Of a stretch of 12,843 bases of DNA, positions 1 to 5,914 are shown piece after piece (positions within the stretch are counted from its first letter, which is position 1; each line of letters begins with the position of its first letter). Source of the stretch: JBJXHG01 sp046160865 (GTDB lineage: Bacteria; Planctomycetota; UBA1135; GCA-002686595); contig JBJXHG010000129.1 of the NCBI GenBank assembly GCA_046160865.1, positions 1-12,843 of the forward strand, in the 5' to 3' direction. A program made the position numbers and the translations under genes. The notes under the pieces are model-generated. The model searched no databases. It had not been told where the DNA came from and saw nothing but the letters and a program-made list of their open reading frames with translations.

Positions 1-37
1 GAGATCGTCGTCGCTGGCAAGGCGCGAGGGTGCAGGC

Positions 38-50
38 AACCTGTCAGGTT
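38..50. repeat. 13-bp palindrome AACCTG-T-CAGGTT
   Basis: AACCTG at 38-43 and CAGGTT at 45-50 are perfect inverted copies around a single T. The right half is also the first six bases of the left direct-repeat copy. It could be an operator or simply part of the repeated sequence; nothing else in the window shares it. Confidence 0.35.
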
Positions 51-76
51 TCCGAACCCGAGCAACGCCGCCAGCG
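45..76. repeat. 32-bp direct repeat, copy 1
   Basis: This 32-bp stretch matches 126-157 at 29 of 32 positions; the differences are at repeat positions 12, 13 and 28. Both copies begin CAGGTTTCCGA and share CCGAGCAACGCCGC. The offset is 81 bp, and the 7-mer GAGATCG also recurs at this offset (1-7 and 82-88). This suggests an old duplication of an approximately 81-bp unit whose middle has diverged. Confidence 0.65.
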
Positions 77-125
77 CGGAGGAGATCGAGCTTGGTGAGA
101 GCGAACTTCTGACTCAGGACACTAG

Positions 126-157
126 CAGGTTTCCGAGTCCGAGCAACGCCGCGAGCG
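126..157. repeat. 32-bp direct repeat, copy 2
   Basis: This is the partner of the copy at 45-76, identical at 29 of 32 positions. It overlaps the left arm of the hairpin at 134-171, which copy 1 does not form, because the bases that differ between the copies include those needed for pairing. A CTAG tetranucleotide (122-125) sits immediately before it. Confidence 0.65.
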
Positions 158-171
158 TGCGCTCGGACTCG
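134..171. repeat. Hairpin with perfect 11-bp arms
   Basis: CGAGTCCGAGC (134-144) and GCTCGGACTCG (161-171) are exact reverse complements separated by 16 bases. A stem this GC-rich would be stable as RNA. No T-run follows on either strand, so a standard intrinsic terminator is not supported. It could be a terminator of another type for a gene left of the window, or part of a repeated element. Confidence 0.45.
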
Positions 172-279
172 CGAGGCACGCCGAGCCGTTCGGCCGCGCG
201 CGTGCCGTCGCTGCGCGGCGGGCGGTGCGATCGGGGACCACCTGCATCCGCCGCGCGCTTGCGCGCAGCGAAGCGGAAC

Positions 280-301
280 GTTCATCTGCGCGCGGATGAA
301 C
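280..301 (+). promoter_or_regulatory. Palindrome covering the cstA-like start codon
   Basis: GTTCATC (280-286) and GATGAAC (295-301) are exact inverted copies around an 8-base centre, and the ATG at 296 lies in the right arm. In RNA the stem can extend by a U-G pair and hide the start codon. Two GGA triplets (275-277 and 294-296) flank or overlap the arms, the core that CsrA-type proteins bind. E. coli cstA is known to be repressed by CsrA at its leader, but whether this organism has CsrA is unknown. The site could equally be a DNA operator. Confidence 0.4.
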
Positions 302-1969
302 CTCGCCGCGCTCGGCATCGGATTCCTCGTCGTGCTGGCGTGTGGCTACCGCCTGTACGGCCGGTGGCTCGCGCGTCGCTTCGCGCTCGACGACGCGCGC
401 ACGACGCCGGCGCACTCCAAGGAGGACGGGGTCGACTTCGTGCCGACGCCGCCGTTCTATCTGTTCGCGCAGCACTTCTCCGCGATCGCGGCGGCGGGTC
501 CGATCGCCGGGCCGATCCTCGCGTGCGCGTCGTTCGGCTGGCTGCCGTGCCTCTTGTGGATCGGCTTCGGCGTCGTGTTCATCGGCGCGGTGCACGACTT
601 CTCGGCGCTCATCGCGTCGGTGCGCCACGGCGGCACGTCCGTCGCGGAGATCGCGCGCGAGCGGCTCGGGAGCGCGGCCGGACGCGCGATGATGGCCTTC
701 ATCTGGATCGCGCTCGTCTACGTGATCGTCGCATTCACCGACATCACGGCCGGGAGCTTCGTGCGCGGGACCGAGGAGCTCGCGGACAGTACGCACTTCA
801 ATCCCGGCGGCGCGGTGGCGGCGGCGAGCGTGATGTACCTCGCACTCTCGGTCGTGATGGGGCTCGTCCAGCGCGCGTTCAAGCCGCCGCTGTGGCTCCT
901 CACGATCGTCTTCGTGCCGGCGACGTTCGCGGTGGCGTGGCTCGGGACGAAGTGCTCCACGATCTTGATCGCGACGCCGCTGACGTGGGCCCTCGTCATC
1001 ATGGCGTACTGCGCGGTCGCATCGGTGCTGCCCGTGTGGGCCCTGCTCCAGCCGCGCGGCTACCTCGGCGGGTTCGTGCTCTACAGCGCGCTCGCGCTCG
1101 GCGTCGTGGGGATGTTGTTCGGCGGATACGAGATCGAGCAACCAGCCTTCAAGACGTGGGACACGGGCAAGACCGGTGGGCAGCTCTTCCCGTTCCTCTT
1201 CGTCACGATCGCGTGCGGCGCGTGCTCGGGCTTTCACGGACTCGTCTGTTCGGGGACCACGTCGAAGCAGGTCGCGCAGGAGTCGCACACCTGCCTCGTT
1301 GGTTACGGGGCGATGCTGGCCGAGGCCTTCGTCGCGCTCATCGCCCTCGTGACGGTCGTGATCTTTCCGACCGAGAAGCTCGCCGGCCTGAAGCCCGGCA
1401 CGATCTACGGCAACGGCATCGGTGAGTTCCTGACACTGATCATCGGCCGGGACAACCTGCCGTTCGCGATCACGTTCGGCGCGATGGCCTTCTCGACCTT
1501 CGTGTTCGACACGCTCGACGTCGCCACGCGCCTCGGCCGCTACATCGTGCAGGAGCTCTTCGGCTGGCGGGGAGCGCGGGGTGCGGCGCTCGGCACGTTG
1601 GCGACGGTGGCCCTGCCGACTTTGTTCCTCACGATCTCGGGGGAGAGCTCCTACCTCAAGTTCTGGTCGTTGTTCGGCGCCTCCAACCAATTACTAGCGG
1701 GCCTGACACTGATCTCGATCGCGGTGTGGCTGCGGCAGGAGGGCCGGCCGGCGGCGTTCGTGATCGCGCCGATGGTGTTCGTCCTGTCGATCACGGTCTG
1801 GGCGCTCGGCGACTTGTGCTGGACGAGCGCACGCGCGGTGCGTGGCCTCGACATCGCGTTCGCCAACGCCGCGGCCGCCGGGGCGCTCCTCGCGCTCTCG
1901 ATCTTCCTGGTCGTGGTGGGGTTCCGAAAGTTGCGGCCCGGCCACCGCGAAATCGACATCGCAAGGTAG
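296..1969 (+). CDS. cstA: CstA-family carbon starvation / peptide-pyruvate transporter
   Basis: The product (557 aa) is a polytopic inner-membrane protein of the CstA family, whose E. coli members (CstA, BtsT) import pyruvate and peptides under nutrient limitation. Family signatures are visible in order: HFSAIAAAGPIAGP at residues 60-73, GACSGFHGLVCSGTTSKQ at 308-325, FDTLDVATRLGRY from about 404, and WSLFGASNQLLAGL at 457-470. It is shorter than the roughly 700-aa E. coli proteins and matches the compact form found in many bacteria. The ATG at 296 is the only usable start in frame and gives a normal N-terminal helix (residues 3-16). No strong Shine-Dalgarno is present, and the start codon sits in a palindrome. 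A secreted hydrolase gene follows after 13 bp, probably in the same transcript. The substrate cannot be told from the sequence. Confidence 0.93.
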   Translation: MNLAALGIGFLVVLACGYRLYGRWLARRFALDDARTTPAHSKEDGVDFVPTPPFYLFAQHFSAIAAAGPIAGPILACASFGWLPCLLWIGFGVVFIGAVHDFSALIASVRHGGTSVAEIARERLGSAAGRAMMAFIWIALVYVIVAFTDITAGSFVRGTEELADSTHFNPGGAVAAASVMYLALSVVMGLVQRAFKPPLWLLTIVFVPATFAVAWLGTKCSTILIATPLTWALVIMAYCAVASVLPVWALLQPRGYLGGFVLYSALALGVVGMLFGGYEIEQPAFKTWDTGKTGGQLFPFLFVTIACGACSGFHGLVCSGTTSKQVAQESHTCLVGYGAMLAEAFVALIALVTVVIFPTEKLAGLKPGTIYGNGIGEFLTLIIGRDNLPFAITFGAMAFSTFVFDTLDVATRLGRYIVQELFGWRGARGAALGTLATVALPTLFLTISGESSYLKFWSLFGASNQLLAGLTLISIAVWLRQEGRPAAFVIAPMVFVLSITVWALGDLCWTSARAVRGLDIAFANAAAAGALLALSIFLVVVGFRKLRPGHREIDIAR

Positions 1970-1982
1970 GATCACCGGCTCC

Positions 1983-3470
1983 ATGCTGTGCTCTGCATTC
2001 CTGCTGTGCGCCTCGCTTCTCGGCGGGCCTTCTTTCTCCACCGGCGCGAACGACGTGACCTATTTGTCGTCGCTCGACGGCACGCCGCTGACCGGCATCG
2101 TCTGGCTCAGCCCCAATTTTTCGCCGTCCGCCCCAGCGCGCCCGCTCGTCATCTACCTGCACGCGGCGAATCACGACGCGACGGAGATGATCACCGAGCC
2201 GCAGCTCGTCGCGCAGCTCGACGTCCGCAACTGGATCGGATTCGCGCTGAACGGACGCGACCTGACACCGGCGGCGTGCAGTTGGGAGTACTCGGCCGGT
2301 TACATCGACAGCCCCGACGTCGACATCGCGAGCGCTGAACAAGATGTACTGGACGCGATCGATTGGATCGCGAGCCATCTGCCGGTCGACGCGGACCGCA
2401 TCTTCCTCGTCGGCGAGTCGATGGGTGGTGCCGGTGCCGGCGTCATCGCGCTGAAGAATCCGCACCGTTTCGCGGGTGTCGGAATGCTCGCGGCGGTCGC
2501 CGACATGTACGACTTCGTCGCGCGCGACCTGGCGGTGAGTTGCCTCACGCAGGTGATGGGGGGCATGCCGGGCGACAGCCTCGTGGTCGACACACGCTTC
2601 ACCTCCGCGAGCCCGCGCTTCTTGATCGAGAACGCGAACAACCTGGCCATGTACTACGGTCACGGCCTGCTCGACTTGCTCACGTACAACGTGCCGAACA
2701 CTCCGCAGTTCCAGCACGGCTGGCACATGACGATCGACGGCGGGTGGTCGGGCTGCCACAGCAGCGGCAACTACTGCTTCGGGCACACACCCACGCAGAC
2801 GGAGCTGCAGGCGCTCGATCCCGACGGCTACGAGTGGGCGTACCAGTTCACCGACGTGCACCACGTGCTCGATCCGCGCTGGGTGACCGGCACGGAGTCG
2901 AATCCGAACTTGTTCGGCACGCCGGATCCCGCCGATCCGAACCGCTTGCTCGGAATGTTCGACTTCTTCGAGCCGCGTCGCCGTGCCGTCTCGCCGACGA
3001 AGATCGTCTTCAAGACGTACGAGAATCAGCACGAGCGCGCGTACTGGGTCCGCATCGCGAGCACGCGACCGTGGGAGAACGTTCCGGCCGCCGTGCGCGC
3101 GGTGCGCAACGCCGGGCACACGGGGGTGAGCCTCGAGCTCGCGCGCGTGGCCGAGGTCCGTGTCGACCTGAAAGCGGCCGGCGTGCGCCTCGGAACGCGC
3201 GGTGCTTTGAAAGTCGACGTCGACCGCTTGGTGGAGCCGGTCTACGACCCGGCGCTCGACGACTCCGCCGAGGCGCTCACGCCCTACATCGTGCTCGAAG
3301 GGCCGGTCCCGAGCCCGCGCGACGTCGTCGTGAAGCAGGATGGCGTGACGCTGTCGCGCGCGCTCTTGCAGGTGACGCCGACGGAAGTGCGCATCGGGCC
3401 GATCTCCGTCACCGGACCGACGTCGCTAGAGATCTACCCGAAGCGGATCTTGACGCCCTTCGCGCAGTAA
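1983..3470 (+). CDS. Secreted alpha/beta hydrolase (esterase/prolyl-oligopeptidase-like)
   Basis: The product (495 aa) starts with a hydrophobic signal-like segment (residues 1-20, MLCSAFLLCASLLGG), so it is probably exported. The hydrolase core follows: VIYLHAANHD (56-65) fits the oxyanion-hole strand, and GESMGG (144-149) is the nucleophile elbow with Ser146. A His-His pair at 303-304 in TDVHHVLDP is the likely catalytic histidine; the acidic partner is not clear. This resembles polyhydroxybutyrate-depolymerase/feruloyl-esterase-type and prolyl-oligopeptidase-type esterases. The C-terminal 130 residues are beta-rich and look like an added domain that I do not recognise. I chose the ATG at 1983 because an AGGA lies at 1968-1971 and upstream codons in this frame overlap the cstA-like gene. 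The natural substrate is unknown. Confidence 0.75.
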   Translation: MLCSAFLLCASLLGGPSFSTGANDVTYLSSLDGTPLTGIVWLSPNFSPSAPARPLVIYLHAANHDATEMITEPQLVAQLDVRNWIGFALNGRDLTPAACSWEYSAGYIDSPDVDIASAEQDVLDAIDWIASHLPVDADRIFLVGESMGGAGAGVIALKNPHRFAGVGMLAAVADMYDFVARDLAVSCLTQVMGGMPGDSLVVDTRFTSASPRFLIENANNLAMYYGHGLLDLLTYNVPNTPQFQHGWHMTIDGGWSGCHSSGNYCFGHTPTQTELQALDPDGYEWAYQFTDVHHVLDPRWVTGTESNPNLFGTPDPADPNRLLGMFDFFEPRRRAVSPTKIVFKTYENQHERAYWVRIASTRPWENVPAAVRAVRNAGHTGVSLELARVAEVRVDLKAAGVRLGTRGALKVDVDRLVEPVYDPALDDSAEALTPYIVLEGPVPSPRDVVVKQDGVTLSRALLQVTPTEVRIGPISVTGPTSLEIYPKRILTPFAQ

Positions 3471-3525
3471 GAGGCTCTAACTCGCGCTGCGGGTGCAGCT
3501 CACGCGGAAGTTCGGCCCAGCCTTG

Positions 3526-3542
3526 CTTTGCACCGCAAAGTA
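3526..3542. promoter_or_regulatory. Putative operator CTTT-N7-AAAGTA, site 1
   Basis: CTTTGC (3526-3531) and GCAAAG (3535-3540) are inverted around ACC and followed by TA. The same CTTT-N7-AAAGTA layout recurs at 4592-4608. The site lies 36 bp upstream of the membrane-protein start and so heads the unit encoding a winged-helix regulator. A palindrome suits a dimeric winged-helix protein. The regulator-operator link is inference from position and symmetry. Confidence 0.5.
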
Positions 3543-3578
3543 CTTGACAGATCTCACGCGCTCGGCGACCTTCGGTGC

Positions 3579-4184
3579 ATGGCCGACCGGCTTCGATTGC
3601 TGCGCACGGAGACGCCTTCGCTCACCGATCGAGCGATCGAGGACGTGCGCTTCATCCGGCGCACGATGGAGCGCGCCGCCGCGCTGACCGTCGTGCCGGG
3701 GTGGGGCGGCGTCTTGATGGGGGCCGTCGCGCTCGTCGCGGCACCGATCGCGGCGCACGCGGAAACGTCCGCACGCTGGCTCGGAGTGTGGATCGGCGCT
3801 GCCGCGCTCGCGCTGCTCATCGGCGCGTCCGACATGATCCAGAAAGTGCGCGCGAACGAGAGCGCGTTGCTCCGCGGTCCGGCGTGGCGCTTCGCCGCGA
3901 GCCTCGTCCCGGCCTTCTTCACCGCCGCGTGCTTGACGCTCGTGCTGTTCCGCGCCGGTGCGAGCGCGCACCTGCCGGGTTTGTGGCTGTCGCTCTATGG
4001 CGTCGGTGTGATCGCCGCCGGCACGTATTCGATCGCACCCGTGCGCTGGGTGGGCGCGTCGTTCTTGTTCACTGGCACGTGCGCGCTGCTGGCGCCGGCT
4101 CTCGGCGACTGGTTCATGGCCTTTGGCTTCGGAGGCTTGCACGTCGGCTTCGGCGTTTGGATCGCGAGGCACCACGGTGGCTGA
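3579..4184 (+). CDS. Multi-pass membrane protein paired with winged-helix regulator
   Basis: The product (201 aa) has a soluble charged N-terminus (residues 1-34, with DVRFIRRTMERA), then about six hydrophobic segments near 37-57, 66-87, 105-125, 130-150, 153-175 and 178-196. I know no function for it. Similar proteins with a short amphipathic head and the phrase VPGWGGVLMG are, to my recollection, often encoded just before winged-helix regulators like the one here. Its stop lies 8 bp inside the regulator gene, implying translational coupling. I chose the ATG at 3579 over a TTG at 3528 because the latter would put the putative operator inside the coding region. It might act as a membrane sensor or partner for the regulator, but that is inference. 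Confidence 0.75.
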   Translation: MADRLRLLRTETPSLTDRAIEDVRFIRRTMERAAALTVVPGWGGVLMGAVALVAAPIAAHAETSARWLGVWIGAAALALLIGASDMIQKVRANESALLRGPAWRFAASLVPAFFTAACLTLVLFRAGASAHLPGLWLSLYGVGVIAAGTYSIAPVRWVGASFLFTGTCALLAPALGDWFMAFGFGGLHVGFGVWIARHHGG

Positions 4185-4569
4185 GAAGCGCGCCTCACGC
4201 TCGGATGCGCGCACGCCCGCCCGCAAGTCGGCGGATCTGCGCGCGCTGCGCAGCCTGTCGACGAAGAGCGAGGCGTCGCCGCCCGTCGACCGCTTGATCC
4301 ACGAGCGCGTCCGACTCGCGATCGTGAGCGCGCTCGCCGTGCACGACGCGCTGACGTTCAACCAGCTCAAGGACATGCTCGACATCAGCGACGGCAACTT
4401 GTCCGTGCACGCACGCAAGCTCGAGGAGGCGCAATACGTGTCGTGCACGAAGGCCTTCGACGGTCGCGTCCCGCGCACCGAGTTCCGTTTGACCACGGCG
4501 GGCCGGCGCGCGCTCGAGCGCTATCTCGCGCACATGGAGGCCGTCATTCGCGCCGTGCGCGAGCGCTGA
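4177..4569 (+). CDS. Winged-helix transcriptional regulator (HTH_34-like)
   Basis: The product (130 aa) has a basic, low-complexity N-terminal tail (residues 1-36) and a winged-helix domain at about 38-120. The helix-turn-helix is LTFNQLKDMLDISDGNLSVH (59-78), followed by the recognition-helix end ARKLEEAQYV and a wing strand pair KAFDGRVPRTEFRLT (92-106). This pattern fits the MarR/ArsR-like 'winged helix DNA-binding domain' family (Pfam HTH_34). The GTG start at 4177 overlaps the membrane-protein gene and has GAGG at 4166-4169; a longer frame from 4123 would read through the upstream gene for no reason. Two matching palindromes (3526-3542 and 4592-4608) are candidate binding sites, suggesting autoregulation and control of the prenyltransferase gene. 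No ligand-binding domain is present beyond the wing. Confidence 0.85.
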   Translation: MAEKRASRSDARTPARKSADLRALRSLSTKSEASPPVDRLIHERVRLAIVSALAVHDALTFNQLKDMLDISDGNLSVHARKLEEAQYVSCTKAFDGRVPRTEFRLTTAGRRALERYLAHMEAVIRAVRER

Positions 4570-4591
4570 CGTCTCTTTTTTTCTCGGTTCA

Positions 4592-4608
4592 CTTTATGGC
4601 ACAAAGTA
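4592..4608. promoter_or_regulatory. Putative operator CTTT-N7-AAAGTA, site 2, across uppS start
   Basis: CTTT (4592-4595) and AAAG (4603-4606) are inverted around ATGGCAC and followed by TA, as at 3526-3542. With the flanking bases the arms become ACTTT/AAAGT. The prenyltransferase ATG (4596-4598) lies in the spacer, so binding here would block RNA polymerase or elongation at the gene start. Codons 2-6 (GCA CAA AGT AAC TCT) are unusually A/T-rich for this genome, consistent with selection for the site. A T7 tract (4576-4582) lies just upstream, and no Shine-Dalgarno is visible. Confidence 0.5.
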
Positions 4609-5351
4609 ACTCTTCGACCCTCCACGTCGCGATCATCATGGACGGCAACGGCCGTTGGGCCAGCGCGCGCGGGATGTCGCGCAGCGCCGGGCATCGTGCC
4701 GGCGCCGAGGCGGTGCGGCGCGTCGTGCGCGCCGCGGCGGAGCTCGAGCTCTCGCACCTGACGCTGTTCGCGCTGTCGTCCGCGAACCTGCAGCGACCGC
4801 ACGCGGAGCTCGACGCGATCTTCGACCTCCTGCGCGATTTCCTCACGCGCGAGATGGACGAGTGCGCGCGCGAGAGCATCCGACTGACGGTCGTCGGACG
4901 CCGCGACCGGCTGCCCGATGGCCTCGTCGCGGCGATCGCGGAAGCCGAAGAGCGCACGGCGCGCGGCACGCGCTTGTGTCTGCGCCTCGCGATCGACTAC
5001 TCCGCGCGCGAGGCGATCGTGCGCGCGGCGCGTCGCTTCCACGTCGAATCCGCGCGCAACGGCGCGCGCGAAGGCTTCGGTCAGTTGCTCGCGTGGGAGC
5101 ACGGCAGCGACGTCGAAGTGCCGGACGTCGATCTGCTCATCCGCACTGGCGGCGAACAGCGTCTCTCGGATTTCCTGCTGTGGGAGTGCGCGTGGGCCGA
5201 GCTCCTCTTCACGTCGAAAGCGTGGCCGGAGTTCGACGGCGCCGCGCTGCGCTGGGCGCTGCGCACGTACCGCGAGCGCGAGCGCCGCTTCGGCGGATTG
5301 CCCGCGCGGGACTCGCACGCGCCGAAACGGGAGCAGCGGAGGCGCGCGTGA
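4596..5351 (+). CDS. Divergent cis-prenyltransferase (isoprenyl/undecaprenyl diphosphate synthase paralogue)
   Basis: The product (251 aa) belongs to the UppS family, which adds isopentenyl units in cis to allylic diphosphates to make polyprenyl carriers for cell-wall and glycan synthesis at the inner membrane. Motifs: MDGNGRWA (15-22, Asp16 binds Mg2+), GHRAGAEAVRR, SSANLQRP, AIDYSARE, RTGGEQRLSDFLLW and WPEF. Length is normal. Several usual residues differ: FSSENW is LSSANL (Trp and Phe lost), YGGR is YSAR, and SNFL is SDFL. This suggests a paralogue with changed substrate or chain length, not necessarily the housekeeping enzyme. The ATG at 4596 puts DGNGRW at the normal distance from the N-terminus. 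It follows the regulator gene after 26 bp and overlaps the next gene by 4 bp. Confidence 0.87.
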   Translation: MAQSNSSTLHVAIIMDGNGRWASARGMSRSAGHRAGAEAVRRVVRAAAELELSHLTLFALSSANLQRPHAELDAIFDLLRDFLTREMDECARESIRLTVVGRRDRLPDGLVAAIAEAEERTARGTRLCLRLAIDYSAREAIVRAARRFHVESARNGAREGFGQLLAWEHGSDVEVPDVDLLIRTGGEQRLSDFLLWECAWAELLFTSKAWPEFDGAALRWALRTYRERERRFGGLPARDSHAPKREQRRRA

Positions 5352-5908
5352 GCAGTGCTTTGCGCTCGTGGATCATGCCGACCGTCGTCGGCGTGCTCGT
5401 CGTGGGCACCGTGCTCGCGCTTGCTTTGATCGCGTTCGTCCGCGAACCGCAGACGGAGACGGCCGGAGGCGGCGAGATCGTGATCGAGGACGTGCTCGGG
5501 TTCCGCGTCGCGAACGTGCGCACCGCGAGCACGCTCGGCGCGAGCGGTAGCGAGCTGCGCGCGAACGGCCGCTTCTGGATCGTCGACCTCGAGATCAAGA
5601 ACCACGGACATCCAAGCGAGTACAGAGTGGACAGCCACAGGCCGGTGCTCGTAGGCGAGAGCTTTCGCGATCGCCACACGATCGACCAACGGGCGCAGGA
5701 CGTGCTGCGCGCGAACGGTGGTCTGCCCGCGCCGCCGCCGCGCCTCGCCGCCGGGGAGACCTGCACGCAGCAGCTCGTTTACGACGTGCCGACGTCGCTG
5801 GATCGCGGCGATCTCCGGATCCTCTGGGGCGGACCGCTCGGCGAGTTGCTCAAGGACATCGTGCTCGGTGACAAGCGCATCACGCTCTTCGTGCCGCACG
5901 AGGGATAG
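5348..5908 (+). CDS. Membrane-anchored protein with DUF4352-like Ig fold
   Basis: The product (186 aa) has one membrane segment near residues 12-32 (PTVVGVLVVGTVLALALIAF) and then an exported domain. The pattern LRANGRFWIVDLEIKNHG, then YRVDSHRPVLVGES, then LAAGETCTQQLVYDVP is like the telokin-like/DUF4352 immunoglobulin fold. In that fold a 'G-x-F-x-x-V-D-L' strand and a 'L-x-x-G-E-x-x-x-x-x-V-Y-D-V-P' strand are typical. The assignment is by pattern and could be wrong. The GTG start overlaps the prenyltransferase stop (GTGA) and has a clear GGAGG at 5338-5342, so the two are probably translationally coupled. The role is unknown; an extracytoplasmic partner of the unit is possible. Confidence 0.72.
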   Translation: MSSALRSWIMPTVVGVLVVGTVLALALIAFVREPQTETAGGGEIVIEDVLGFRVANVRTASTLGASGSELRANGRFWIVDLEIKNHGHPSEYRVDSHRPVLVGESFRDRHTIDQRAQDVLRANGGLPAPPPRLAAGETCTQQLVYDVPTSLDRGDLRILWGGPLGELLKDIVLGDKRITLFVPHEG

Positions 5909-5914
5909 CTCGCA

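Larger units (their letters stand above)
1..295. other. Non-coding left margin with repeats, no convincing gene
   Basis: No reading frame here resembles a protein I recognise. The long minus-strand frame that crosses it is a GC-rich shadow of the cstA-like gene. The stretch holds a 13-bp palindrome, two copies of a 32-bp direct repeat, an 11-bp-stem hairpin and the palindrome at the cstA-like start codon, each listed separately. The segment at 103-125 ends in CTAG and could be the end of a degraded insertion sequence, but that is a guess. The cstA-like promoter should lie here, yet I could not identify a credible -35/-10 pair. Confidence 0.5.

Noticed and set aside
253..266. GCGCGC-TT-GCGCGC hairpin
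   Set aside because: Alternating GC palindromes are common by chance in this composition and nothing else supports a role.
122..1690. Long minus-strand open frame opposite the cstA-like gene
   Set aside because: It is Arg/Glu/His-rich, has no family motifs, and is the expected antisense shadow of a GC-rich gene with strong transporter signatures. The same applies to the minus-strand frames at 1791-3119, 9003-11258 and 11009-12262.
1842..1982. N-terminal extension of the secreted hydrolase
   Set aside because: The extra 47 residues overlap the end of the cstA-like gene, are Ser/Arg/Pro-rich and would bury the signal segment.
3463..3500. Possible terminator after the secreted hydrolase
   Set aside because: Only 5-bp GC arms (CGCAG/CTGCG) could be found, with no T-run.
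3544..3549. TTGACA as a -35 box for the membrane-protein gene
   Set aside because: It is a perfect -35 match, but nothing resembling a -10 box lies 16-18 bp downstream in this GC-rich stretch, so a promoter cannot be claimed.
4556..4582. Intrinsic terminator after the regulator gene (GCGC hairpin plus T7)
   Set aside because: The stem is only 4 bp and lies about 10 bases before the T-run; the tract more probably belongs to the leader of the prenyltransferase gene.
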